A stretch of 64,000 bases of DNA from Clarkia xantiana subsp. parviflora (taxonomy: Eukaryota > Streptophyta > Magnoliopsida > Myrtales > Onagraceae). Position 1 is the first letter of the stretch; each line of letters begins with the position of its first letter. This document shows, piece after piece, positions 38,501 through 53,890 of this stretch. The stretch covers positions 2,224,081 to 2,288,080 of the forward strand of contig JAPTYO010000020.1 in the NCBI GenBank assembly GCA_036873135.1, read 5' to 3'. A program made the position numbers and the translations under genes. The notes beneath the pieces were generated by a model, which saw nothing but the letters and a program-made list of their open reading frames with translations, did no database searches and was not told where the DNA came from.

Positions 38501-39618
38501 TGCTACTCATCGGTTAAGAGTGTTGTAGCGTCCGTGGAACATTGATTCACCAACCTGTAATCAACCTGCATACATCTCTGTGCCGTGTTGTATCCTTGGT
38601 CAATGTTATTCTCCAATTTACTAGTTTCCACATAGGAACACTTCTCAATTCTATACATTCCATCATATCTCAATCCTGCTTCTGGGGTATAGTTGGACAA
38701 CTTCTCGTTATGTGATCTGACTTAACAGTCTAATATTCTTATAGAAACAATTAGGAATATAACCTAGAGCACAATCTAGCAAAAAGGGAAGTTAATGATA
38801 ATGATTCTTGCGAAAATTCAAAATCAAACACTTGAATATGATAATGGAACAAAACCATTTGGAATTGACGGACGTCCTCGGTGACGTTGATGCCCTCAAT
38901 ATCGGTCTCAGGCATAAGAGAAACAATTTGCATATAGTTGAAAGGTCTAAGCTATTTGACCTATTCTTCGTCACGACCTTAAATTTGATCAGAGGAGTGT
39001 AAGAAGTGACAGTCGATGACAGCCAGACTATGGGTTCCATGTAAGAGCACGTTAACCGTCTTCTCACCGGACGCTCCGTCTTCTTAGTATATCGTTCTCT
39101 GACCGGAAGCTCCCTCTTCTCATTGAATCGTTTTCTCTCTGTGTAGGGAATTCATTCATTGTCAGGTAATCTACATCGATGCTTCACTAATTGGGTGAAA
39201 CTGTGAAAGAAAATTGTGAAAGAATATACAAACCTGTGTCGAGGAAGACGAAGCAGACAACGGCTTCAGAGGAAGTCAGATCCATCTTGTTATGCCCTCT
39301 GTAACTCCTTCAGTTTCTACAGATTAATGGAGTATTAAGTGAGAAAGAGACCGACCATTCTGTGGAATTAAGGTTTAAAGTTAAACGACTCAAGCCGAAA
39401 CCGCTCTAATTAATGATGAAATTGAATTCTGGAATCGTAATGAAAACCCTACTTGGTGTGAAGAACAGAGTGAAACGGCGGAGAGCACAAATTGGGACTT
39501 GGGAACGCGGTGAATACTAAAGAAGCGAAGAAGCGCATGAGAAGCGTGTAACAATAAGAGAATAGAATGCTGATGTGGCAGCTAATTGCAAACGTAAGTG
39601 TACCTAAATTATATAATA
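38500..39618 (-). mobile_element. Helitron-like remnant, 5' end abutting the next Helitron
   Basis: Its right part (about 39470-39618), read on the minus strand, resembles the 5' end of the neighbouring Helitron. Both have ATAATTTAGGTACACTT, then AATTAGCTG and a following segment of similar words. The terminal bases are cut where the neighbour's 3' CTAG end is joined, so the two lie head to tail. It contains a captured SRA-domain fragment at 38638-38721. Its own 3' end was not found, so the left border is approximate. Confidence 0.5.
38638..38721 (-). pseudogene. Captured SRA (YDG) domain exon fragment
   Basis: The minus strand encodes 28 codons, VRSHNEKLSNYTPEAG followed by LRYDGMYRIEKC. 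This is the signature of the SRA domain of VIM/ORTHRUS-type ubiquitin ligases (VRSHKEK...YAPE.G.RYDG.YRIEKCW). It is followed by a possible GT donor after EKC and then non-coding sequence. No other SRA exon is visible nearby. It looks like a gene fragment picked up by a Helitron. Confidence 0.72.
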
Positions 39619-41936
39619 CTAGGTATTTGCCCCGCGCGGGGTTAAATATTTTATGTAATTTTTGTTTAAAGAAATACAGGTGTTCTTTCTTAATGTACTT
39701 GAAACGTTGTATTATGATAATCCCATTATGATTAAGATATAAATTACATGAAATACTATACCGTGTCCATGAAGTTTGCCTTGCACTGAAAAATAAAAGA
39801 AATAAGTTTTTAAATACTCAAAAAGCTAAGTTATGACATATAATATCTAAGAGTATCCTGCTATGATGACTAACTTAATTTGATGGTAGTAAGAAAATCT
39901 AGCTAGTCTAGAACAAAGTGGGCTATCTTAACCTACGTTCTGCACGTCCATAAACTAACACATGAATTAAACCCCTTCAATTAAGTCCGTTTATTTTAAA
40001 CCATGCACTACTTTGTATGCTCACTTTGTTGCTGAAATTATGCCTAATATTCTTCTAGTTAGTATATATATATATAACACCATAATTTATATAAGACAGT
40101 TGATATCATTATTGCGATGTAGACACATATATATTCTAAAACAACAATGAAAGTAGATAAGTTGCCCATTTACAGTCGTAAGTATACTATAAAATCTATG
40201 CAATTCCATCATATAGATGATCAACATACTTTAAAATCATTCATTCGTCCATCACTTGACTTCTTTTGAAAACTGCAACTTGATCAAAGTGGGGAGCTCT
40301 TCAAGTTCAACCTTGGGCTTCCCAGCAATATGCTTTTCAGCTTTTCATCACATTTAACCACATTTTTGTTGTTCAGATTCTGCACATTCGAATTTCAACT
40401 ATAAAGCTATGGTTTTTATCTATATCTATCATCTCCTATAGTTTTTAACCAAAAAAATTATTTTAACAAACGGCGATCTTGACTTAGCTAAAAGTTATGA
40501 TTCCGAGCATAAAGTGAAAGATTAGAGCTCTACAGTGGATTAAGAAAAATACTCGCAATTTGATGTAATGAGCTAGATAGTACAGCCATGTAATCACCTG
40601 CGAACCATTTGGCATTGATTTGACATTAATAACCATGCAAACATCAACACAGTGCTTGATTCTACAAAAACTTCACCAACCGTGTCTCAAAAACCCATTA
40701 CTGGTTTGAACCTCGAGGGATGCTGCCAGAATCCTTTATTTCTCACAAAAGAAATACTACAATGAAAAAGTAAATGACATTAAAAGTTTAAAATAATAAC
40801 ATAATAGGAGAAGCTCCATCACATAATATATAAGTAAAATTGAAATATCTAATACTTAATTCATTGATAGAGTAAATAAATAAACAATAGAAGCAAATTG
40901 ACAACAACAACCCACACTTGCAACTTCGAGGAAGACATGGACATAAAAGAACTTCAATGATGTTCATATAAGTTCATTAGTATGATTATCCATATTAGAC
41001 TCCAGAAAAGGAATCAATTTTGAGAATCGCTCTGCAGTCTTATACACAGCAATAGCTACCAAAATATATGTTAAATGAGTAATACGATTCCATCAAACCA
41101 GAATAATAGGTACTTCGTAATATTCATACATTATAACTGAACCTGCATTCTTTCTCAAGCACAATAATTTGGGAGGAAAATAATGAATCCAATATTAGAG
41201 ATAGAGTATGAGCTAACCACACAAATAAAAAAGATGAATTGATTTGTTTTTCATAGTGATTTCCTAGTCATCGTCTTATGAAGCATTGGTCACAAAGTTC
41301 GATTTGAAACCAAAATATGTTCAACCATCTTCATTAATTAATGTTCGAGTTCACCTTCTTCCATGAATCGATGAAGGTCGAGAACCCACTCTCTTAAGGC
41401 CTGGATCACCATAGGATGGAAAGGCAAGGTCTCCCTGAAAAAAAAAAAAAAAAAAAGGCATCTAATCAGCAATTGAGAAGGAAGCGACATGTAATTACAC
41501 TTGAAAAAAACCAGATTACACATACTCTTTATATATGGAAGCCATCTGAAAATGTAACTGATGGAGTCACGCTATGAAACTGGTGTCTCAAATCGAAACT
41601 GACGATATAACGAAGCCGAAACCGAAGCGAGGTAGACGAACGGAACGACACTAAATAGAAATTATTATCGAAAACTCAAGTAAGGTGGAACATCGACGAC
41701 AAATGGAGGATTGGATGAAGACGAAACGCCCGAAACAGTCGCGCAACATTGTAGAGAAGCGTAACAGTGGAAGAAAAAAGGAGGAGAAGATGCACACGCA
41801 GAAGAAAACAAATTATTTTAATGAGAGGAGCGTGTGACCTTCACTAACCAATCAGAAATTTAGTTAATGACATGACAGCTAATTAGCATCCTAGTTACCT
41901 AAAGTGTACCTAAATTATATATTATATAGATATAGA
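39619..41936 (-). mobile_element. Non-autonomous Helitron (about 2.3 kb)
   Basis: On the minus strand the 3' end has the 12-base palindrome CCCCGCGCGGGG, a 7-nt spacer and CTAG, followed by T (39618). The 5' end is about 41936 and begins TCTATATCTATATAATATA. This matches the Helitron structure (5' TC, 3' hairpin then CTAG, no target duplication). The exact 5' base is uncertain by a few nucleotides because nearby TC words repeat. No Rep/helicase is present. Gene-like fragments (near 40255-40335 and 41341-41440) may be captured pieces. Confidence 0.75.
41341..41440 (-). pseudogene. Gene-like fragment inside Helitron, family unknown
   Basis: The minus strand encodes FHPMVIQALREWV and continues to a stop after FMEEGELEH. 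Its composition is far more protein-like than the surrounding AT-rich DNA. I do not recognise the family. It could be the last exon of a captured gene. Confidence 0.35.
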
Positions 41937-41939
41937 AGA

Positions 41940-42270
41940 TAGATTGAATAAATTAGGTTGTGTGTTGATTCTAGTATGTTTAATAATTTTTAGTGCATTT
42001 GGTTTCACTTTGTTAAATATTTGTAGCTTGGGTTATTTAATTTCAATTTATGGTTAATAATTACCTAACATATTAGAGTAGTGGTAATTTGTGATTTGAG
42101 TACCGAAAGGACAGATTTTTAAACAATGTTTTTATTTCCTTAATAGAATCTCCGAACTCGAATTTCTGATCGTAGAACGATTTTATACATATGTGTTTAA
42201 TTCGTTATTCACTTAGGTAATTTATGATTCTAGTTAGCATTTTAACTAACTAGTGGCGACTCTTCAAAAA
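41940..42270 (+). repeat. Fragment of a Tat/Ogre-like gypsy LTR end
   Basis: About 41950-42270 is similar, in the same order, to about 53020-53900 near its 3' end (GAATCTCCGAA, TTCTGATCGTAGA, TTAACTAACTAGTGGCGACTCTT). The final GTGGCGACTC is the typical beginning of a primer-binding region in this gypsy group. It leads directly into the duplicated block starting at 42271. Confidence 0.55.
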
Positions 42271-45200
42271 TGCTTTGTTTTCAAAACGTAATTCGCCTTA
42301 GGTCAGATTTTAGGTCTGACAGGGCATGTAAATAATTGTTGTCGTTGATAAAGCAAAAAAAAATCCGCTATGTCGAAAACCTGTAAGGGCGACCTAGTAA
42401 AAAATTAGGGAACGAGAGACATGATTGAACATCCGCAGGTGCAATCATGACGAAAGGTGAGCTGGAAAAAAAACACATTTTTTAGGGTCACAACCGCCCT
42501 TTAATTGTCTACCAAAAATAAATAGAGTATTCATGCAAATCTTGTTAGAGCAGCGAATAAACAAAAGGGCCAAATGTCGTCCCTAAATCGACTACAAATA
42601 AATAGCAACATCCACCCTTAAAATGACTACACATAAAGAGCGCTCCCGCAACATTGAAGACATGGAGGAAATATACTCAGCCACCCTCCAAACTGCTATA
42701 AATTAGAGGTACTCCCACATCGAGGCGGGAAACAAAGAAATGGTCATAGTCAACCTCTAAATGGCTACAAATTAAGGAAAGTATTCCTGCGAATTTGTGA
42801 ATACATGAAATTACTGATAGGGCCACCACCCTTAAAATGGTTACACATAATGAGCGATCCCGCGAACCCTGTGAGGGTGGGAAAATAAATGAAATGGTCA
42901 CATCGTCCCTAAAACGGCTACAAATCAAAAGAGCTCCCACAACATCGAAGATGGTGAGGAAAGAGTCTCAGCCACCTTCTAAACGGCTACAAATTAAAGT
43001 AATCCCGCTTCAAGGCAGGAAATAAAGAACGGGCCACAGTCAACCCGTAATTGACTACTGAAAAGAATATCTTCTTCATTTGAAAATGCGGAAAAAAATT
43101 GAAAGGGTCACAACTACCATTAATCGGCTACCAAATAAAGAGTGTTTCTGCTAGGTTGAAAACCCGAGAGGGCGGCCTAGGCAAAATCAGAAAACGAGGG
43201 GTGTTTGATATGATTCGAGGAAACCTAGTACGAGTCGACAGAACCAAAGTCGAGATCCTAAAAGTTACATTAGGTCGACCATTCGACTCCAGAATAAGGA
43301 GATGAAGATGAATGGTCGACTGTCCGATAAAACAGAAGTCGACTTCCCAGACGATAACTATAAGGGACAAGGCGAGAAGGTCATCCAGAACTCCCCTCTT
43401 AAATGGGTAAGTCGAGTTGAAGACCAGAGCTTCCTTTCTCAAGGTGCAAGTCAAGTCGAGTCGATCACAAGGAACTTAGGAGAAACCTTCCCTCTTAAGG
43501 AAAGGACAGGTGGAGACATGCTTACCGCCTCTAAAGAAACTTCCCTCCGAAGGAAGAAGCACCAGCTGGCGACCTGCTCGCCTCCCTCTATGCGACTAAA
43601 CCTCCCTCTAAAGAAAGAGGCACCAGCTGGAGACCTGCTTGCCGCTCCCTATGCCACAAAACTTTCCTCCTAAGGAAGATACACCAGCTGGCGACCTGCT
43701 TGTCACCTACTTAAGCCGACTCTGGACAAAACCCTCCCCAGAGGGTAACCGCCCCACGAAGTCGTTAACATTTTCCCTATAAATAGGGACTCACTTTCAT
43801 TATCTAAAGGGGTTCTAAGATCTATCAATTACTCTATATTATTCTCCTGATATCCATTACTGACTTAAGCTTCGGAGTGGAATCAGGGGTCATCCCCACC
43901 TCTTTTCAAGTCCTCGCCTAGCACAAAGCCACCAAAGGAAACTAAGTGTCCACGCGACCAAGAAAGATACTTGAGTGAGCTAGCTCCCGGCGAGACTTAG
44001 AAGTCCACTACTCGAAGTTCCAAGGCCACGTCATTTTGATCCCAACAAGGAACATGATTTCAAATTCAGAAATTGCAATCATGGCAAAATGAGAGAAAAA
44101 AAGTCCCGATGGGATGAAAACATAAAGGGGAATTCCATGAAAATATTAGGGAAACCGAGGGGCACGGTTGAAAATCTCTCAAATTCATTTGTGGAAAAAG
44201 GAGAGAATAAGAGAGATTTGTTAAAAATAAAAAATAAAAAAGATCCCGCTAGATTGTTGCACTATGCGTTACTTAGGCAAAAAATATGGACATGTGTTTC
44301 ACCCATATTGCAGCTGTATTTGTTATGGCGCAGCGCGAAATCAGATTTGTCAGTCTCCATACATACACATATGCCACTAGTGTCTCTTCTCCGATAAACT
44401 CCGCTAAATGCTCTTTTCCGACTGACGCCACTAGATGCACATCTCTAACGGATTCCACTAGAGGATCTTCTCCGACAGACGCCGCTAGAAGCTCTTTTCC
44501 GACGGACGCCGCTAGAGGCACATCTCCAACGGATGCCACTAGAGGCTCTTCTCTGACAAGCTAGAGGCTCTTCTCCAACGGATGCCACGAGAGGCTCTTC
44601 TCCAACAGACGCCGCTAGAGGCTCTTTTCCGATGGACGCCACTAGAGGCTCTTTTCCGATGGACGCCACTAGAGGCTCTTTTCCGATGGACGCCACTAGA
44701 GGCTCTTTTCCGATGGACGCCACTAGAGGCACATCTCCAACAGATGCCACTAGATGCACTTCTCCGACAAACGCTACTAGAGGCACTTCTCCGGAAAATG
44801 CCACTAGAGGCTCTTCTCCAACAACCGCCACTAGAGACTTTTCCTAGTCGCACGCTACTAGAGGCACTGCTGATTGAGGTTTTACTTTACTACATGCCAG
44901 TGGAGGCCTTACTTTACTGTACGCCACTAGATGCTTTATTTTACTGCACGCCACTGGAGGCTTTACTTTACTGCTCGCCACTGGAGGCTTTACTTTACTG
45001 CACACTACTGGAGGCTTTACTTTACCGCATGCCACTGGAGGCTTTACTTTACTGCACGCCACTGGAGGCTTTTTTACCGCACACCACTGGAGGCTTTACT
45101 TTACCGCACGCCACTGGAGGCTTTACTTTACTGCACGCCACTAGAGGATTTTCTTTACCGTACCACCAACGGAGGCACCGCCGACCGATGCTATACTTTT

Positions 45201-45700
45201 TTGCAATGCCAACGGAGGAAATGCCAACATGGGCACCGCCAACACATGCTCTACTTTTCCGCACCATCCAAAATAAGCCGGGAGCTACCTTGAAGACTCA
45301 TAGACTCAAAAGAAAGACAGACTTCTCAACTAAAATTTGGTGCTTCTTGTCTTTGGACAAACCCCCTCGATCGCGTTCTACGGGAATCCGTCCAAAGAGG
45401 AGTAAACTGTAAACACATAATTTTGGACCACGTGCGACACGCGTGACACGTGGCACTTTAAATGAGGAAATGTCTAAATATGACAAGTCGTGAAGCTTCC
45501 AAGAAGGCTCCTGCAATATTAGGATAGTATATATATTTATGTGTAAAATACTTCAAAATATATATTGTGAATATATTTAAGTATTCATGATATATTTACT
45601 GTATATTTAGTATTTATGGTTAAAATAAATCAACATATTATTTTCCTAAGGTAGATAAAAACCATAAATGCTACTGTTAGTATATATATATATATATATA
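42271..45700 (+). repeat. Direct duplication, copy 1 (3.4 kb, gypsy LTR-like)
   Basis: Nearly colinear with 47411-50780; sampled stretches agree at about 95-96% by eye. Parts in order: a TTCAAAACGTAATTCGCC start; a degenerate tandem array with a unit of about 70-80 bp (about 42480-43130); a region with CACCAGCTGGCGACCTGCTTG in three copies (about 43556-43710); a promoter-like CCCTATAAATAGGGACTC (about 43778-43795); CTGACTTAAGCTTCGGAGTG, a word typical of gypsy LTRs; then two 27-bp minisatellites (44370-45170); and an end in CTACTGTTAG plus a TA run. There is no pol gene. It could be a very long LTR of a LARD-type element. Confidence 0.8.
44370..45170 (+). repeat. Twin 27-bp minisatellites, copy 1
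   Basis: The first array (about 44370-44840) has units like GACGCCACTAGAGGCTCTTTTCCGATG split at varying points. The second (about 44880-45170) has units of GCACGCCACTGGAGGC plus TTTACTTTACT. Because 27 is a multiple of three, several frames on both strands stay open. The resulting peptides are repeats, not recognisable proteins. Confidence 0.85.
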
Positions 45701-47410
45701 TATGTTATGAATATATTATATGGATGTTCAATATTATGTGTATATATCATCTTCCTTATTTAGACATTCCTTATATTGATTTTACTTCTTCTCCAAGTCT
45801 ATGTAATCCTTATATAAGGCCCCTTATGTGTGATAATAAGACAACCTCAAATTCTTTCTTCTACTACCTCTCTACTTTCGTAACACGTTATCAGCACGAT
45901 TTTGCTAACAATTTTTTCTGGTCTTCCGATTACCACTTTATATCCAAACACTAGAAATTTGGAGTGTCACCCCGCCGCCGTCCTTCTCTCTACCTTAGCA
46001 AACTCTATCCTAATTAATTATCTAATTGCTCGTAAAACAAATTTGTTTCTAAGGAGCCCACCATAGAAATCCATATATATCTTGATCCACCATATGACAA
46101 GCTACGCTGCTATACAAGCATTATGCTCTGCTACTCTATCTTAATGTTCCTCACTGGCTAAAGGGAGATTAGTTTTTTTTTTTTTTTGTTTTATACTATT
46201 AATTTCATATTATTAGAATTCTATTTATTATTCATAAACTAATTTTATTATTTATCTTTTACTTTATTGTAGATCTCTTATATAATTAATAAGAGTGACT
46301 CGTCAGAATCCATTATACGGTGGAGACATATACATTAGATAAAGGAAGAGGAGAGCCCCACGTAAGTCCTCGATCTCGTAGCTATTGCAGGGCAACGTAT
46401 ATCATCAATTGAAAAAGATAAGTAACATATAAATTTACAAGACTCGATTTTTATAACATACAACGTAAAGATATATGTATTAATATGCTCATACTCCCTG
46501 AAGCGAGTATAGAAGTAGATGAGTTATCATAAAATAATAATAATAATATTAATATTAATAATAATAATAATGTGGCATGGTTGTTTGATGTTGAAATATT
46601 CCATATATAAACGATGAACAAAAGTTATACATATCGCTCACTATGTATGCTCCACTCCCTGAAGCGAGTGTTGTAGATTACCATTATGGAGATGGAATCA
46701 TCCACTCCCTGAAGCGAGTTTATGATTACAATGAGAATATATTTCACTCCCTGAAGTGAGTGCGGCAATTTATGATTGACTTTGAAGGAATACGATTTTG
46801 CCATGGTTATCATGGTCATGATTGACTTTGAAAAAGATAAAATAATTAGCATCATCATGATATCGATAAGGAACGATGATGCCTCTTACAAAAAAAAAAT
46901 GCATGAAGAGAATGCAAAGTCCAATTGATTTGGAAGAATGATAATTTCGAGATGCACGATGACGCTTGCAGAAAATTGTTGATATCGCAATGAAATTAGG
47001 CAAAGTTTGGCCTCAATAGAAAATATTATTTGATACTGGATATTGTGATAAAGAAAATTGCATTCTATACTAATATAACATCCCGAAGATCCGATATTAT
47101 GATTTTGGAGAATCAATCATTATAAATATTTATTTATTTCCCGCACTACGTTTACAATTATATTTTATATTTCACGCACTACATTTACATTAACAGTTAC
47201 CTTTATATTTCTTGCACTGCAATATATTTAGTTATTATATATATATATATATATATTTATTTCTCGCACTTAGTATATTTAATAAATATATATTTCCGCT
47301 CATTGCATTTTATTATAAAATGATCAAAAATATCAAGAGTTATTCAAAAGCTCAATAATTACTACATTTAGGATCCTGAAGATCCTAACAGATCATGAGT
47401 TATGAATAAA
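45700..47410. mobile_element. Copia-like leader sequence between the duplicated blocks
   Basis: After a TA run at about 45680-45704 the sequence resembles the end of a copia LTR (CTTATATAAGGCCCC promoter-like box near 45810; then AACACGTTATCAGCACGA at about 45882, a leader word common in plant copia elements). Four copies of the imperfect palindrome ACTCCCTGAAGCGAGT follow (about 46495, 46654, 46704, 46745). The rest is AT-rich. No gag or pol frame survives. Confidence 0.45.
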
Positions 47411-51738
<4,328 letters not shown>

Positions 51739-51741
51739 TTA

Positions 51742-52157
51742 GAGCATCCACAATTGTTTACATAAATTGTATTTTTTAAAGTTGCCACGTAAACATTTAT
51801 GTACACTTTAAGTAATACGTAAAGTTAAGACACACGTAAAAAATATTTTATCTGCAATCGTATTACTTAAACATATTCCTTAAATATATTTTATTATTAA
51901 ATTTTCCAACAACCACCAATAAGATATTAGCATTAATTATAAAATGAATTAATTTATAATAAAAAATTGGTTACGTAATACATAGTGCATTACTTAAATT
52001 TAAGGAATGCTTTATGTAAAAACATAAATTTACGTGTGGGTCCCATATTTAAGGAATGCTATGTAAAACCACTGTAAATAGTTTTTGTTACTTTACTTAA
52101 ATAAACATGTAGGACCCACGTTTACGTAATCTTTACGTAATACCACTGTGGATGCTC
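51742..52157. mobile_element. Tourist-like MITE (416 bp)
   Basis: Terminal inverted repeat GAGCATCCACA at the left and TGTGGATGCTC at the right, flanked by TTA on both sides (51739-51741 and 52158-52160). TTA is the target of PIF/Harbinger elements. The interior has ACGTAA words in both orientations and no coding capacity. Confidence 0.8.
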
Positions 52158-52160
52158 TTA

Positions 52161-52891
52161 GGGGGCTCCTTAAAACACAAATAAATATAGACCAATTAAT
52201 ATTAGACACATCAACATTTGTCTAAAATTTTTATTAGGTGTACAATAAGTTTAATCTATGTTATTATTTTTATAGCTTTTACTTCTTCTTTTTATTGTTT
52301 AAATTTCTATTGTGATTAACTTTTTTTATTCTATTAATTAATTTAATAATTTTTCAAATATTTATATTAATAGTTATATAATTTTTCCTATATAATTTTT
52401 TATATATTATTAGAACATTTTGTCGGCTCATTTATCATTTATGATTTACCCGGCTAAACTGTTCACTTAATTAATAGATTTTTTTAAAAAAAAATATCCT
52501 AAAATTATTTTTAAAAAACATTTACCCTAGGGTTCACCCTGCCCAATAGGGTTTTAGAAATAAAAAAAACCATAAAACTATTTAAACACATTTACCCTCT
52601 AGGGTTCACCCGACCCAATAAGGTTTAAAAAAATAATATAAATTATTTAAACACTATTACCCTCTAGGGTTCATCCGACCTAATGTTGGAAATATCTTTT
52701 TTTTTTTTTTTGTAAGAATATATATATATATATATATCAACTTAATTGGGATTATAAAAAAATTAGCGAAACAATTATATATTTAAACAAGTATGAGAAT
52801 CACATGTGATGCACCCTATATAAACTTAGAAGAATTGATAATGTGTCACAATGAGACTAGCCTCTATTTTCTTGCATTTTAAGGGGTCTCC
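52161..52891. mobile_element. Second TTA-flanked MITE (731 bp)
   Basis: Begins GGGGGCTCCTTAAAACAC and ends GCATTTTAAGGGGTCTCC, which are imperfect inverted copies. TTA occurs on both sides (52158-52160, shared with the previous element, and 52892-52894). The interior is AT-rich with three similar blocks around CCCTCTAGGGTTCACCCGAC (about 52525-52680). Confidence 0.6.
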
Positions 52892-52910
52892 TTACCATAG
52901 ACGCTCTCAT

Positions 52911-53890
52911 ATAATCTAAAGTAGGCTTAATTAGATGAGATGGACTTAATTATGTAACATAGGATTAAATAGATAAGATATGCGTAGATAATATAATAAT
53001 ACTTTATGTATCTTTATAATTGTTCGTTGTTTTGTGTTTTACTTTGTGTATAAGTTATGGATTTATTTATATAGAATTGGTTTGTAGTTAATAATTACTT
53101 AGCGTATAAATTTAAATATGTTAGAAAAATGTGATTTTGACATTATTGTTTTTCTGATCGGGTGAATGAGAAATTATTGTTCTTAGTACACCCGGCCCAG
53201 AGTTGTCCCGTCTTCGTCCAGATTCGTTGAATTTGACGAACTAATGATCTGTAACGGCTTCATTAATATGGACGGTTAATTGTTATTTACCGTCGAGCCA
53301 TTAATACACGACTTCCACATCCCTATAAATAGAGAGTTTATATTCTCTATTTTCAATACGAATTCGATTCGAATCATTTCTCTTACGACATCGATAGTTT
53401 TCTAGGTCGAATCGACCACAAGTCCAGTTCTGGTGGAGTTCGGGCAAGGTTTTGTTCGACTTGTGGGGCTTCGTGCTAGCTTGCCACTGGAATGTCATTT
53501 TATCCTGGATACAATTGCCCATTAACATACTCTAGCACAACCGATGAGTCGGTGAGGGGGTCGAATTGTCTTAAGGAGACCGTGATCAGCACGGGTCTCG
53601 GTTTAAAAACATCTGTTCATTTGATCCAAAAAATTATCCTTTAGAATTCCCCTTTTACTTGCTAAATTTCCAACAAAATATTTGTAACATTGTATATACA
53701 TTATAAAAATGGCAATTTGAGAATTAAGTATCGAAAGCGGAATTTAAACCATGTTTTTATTTCGTAATAGAATCTCCGAATCTGAATTTCTAATCGTAGA
53801 TCGATTTTAGACCTAGGTGTTTAATTCATTATTACACTAGTCAATTTAGGTTTCTAGTTAGCCTTAACAATTAACTAGTGACGACTCTTT
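52911..53890 (+). repeat. Left LTR of decayed Tat/Ogre-like gypsy element (approximate)
   Basis: Contains a promoter-like CCCTATAAATAGAGAG (about 53320-53335) and near its end TTAACTAGTGACGACTC. Its first 190 bp reappear at 57106-57206 plus 59719-59800, where a Helitron splits them. Exact ends are not clear. Confidence 0.55.

Noticed and set aside
41341..41523. 61-codon minus-strand frame as an independent small gene
   Set aside because: Only its C-terminal third looks protein-like. The rest includes a Phe run from a poly(A) tract, and the frame lies inside a Helitron.
44582..45412. 276-codon open frame on the plus strand, and overlapping frames on both strands
   Set aside because: It consists of 9-residue repeats from 27-bp minisatellites, and several frames are open at once in both duplicated copies. 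No protein family is matched.
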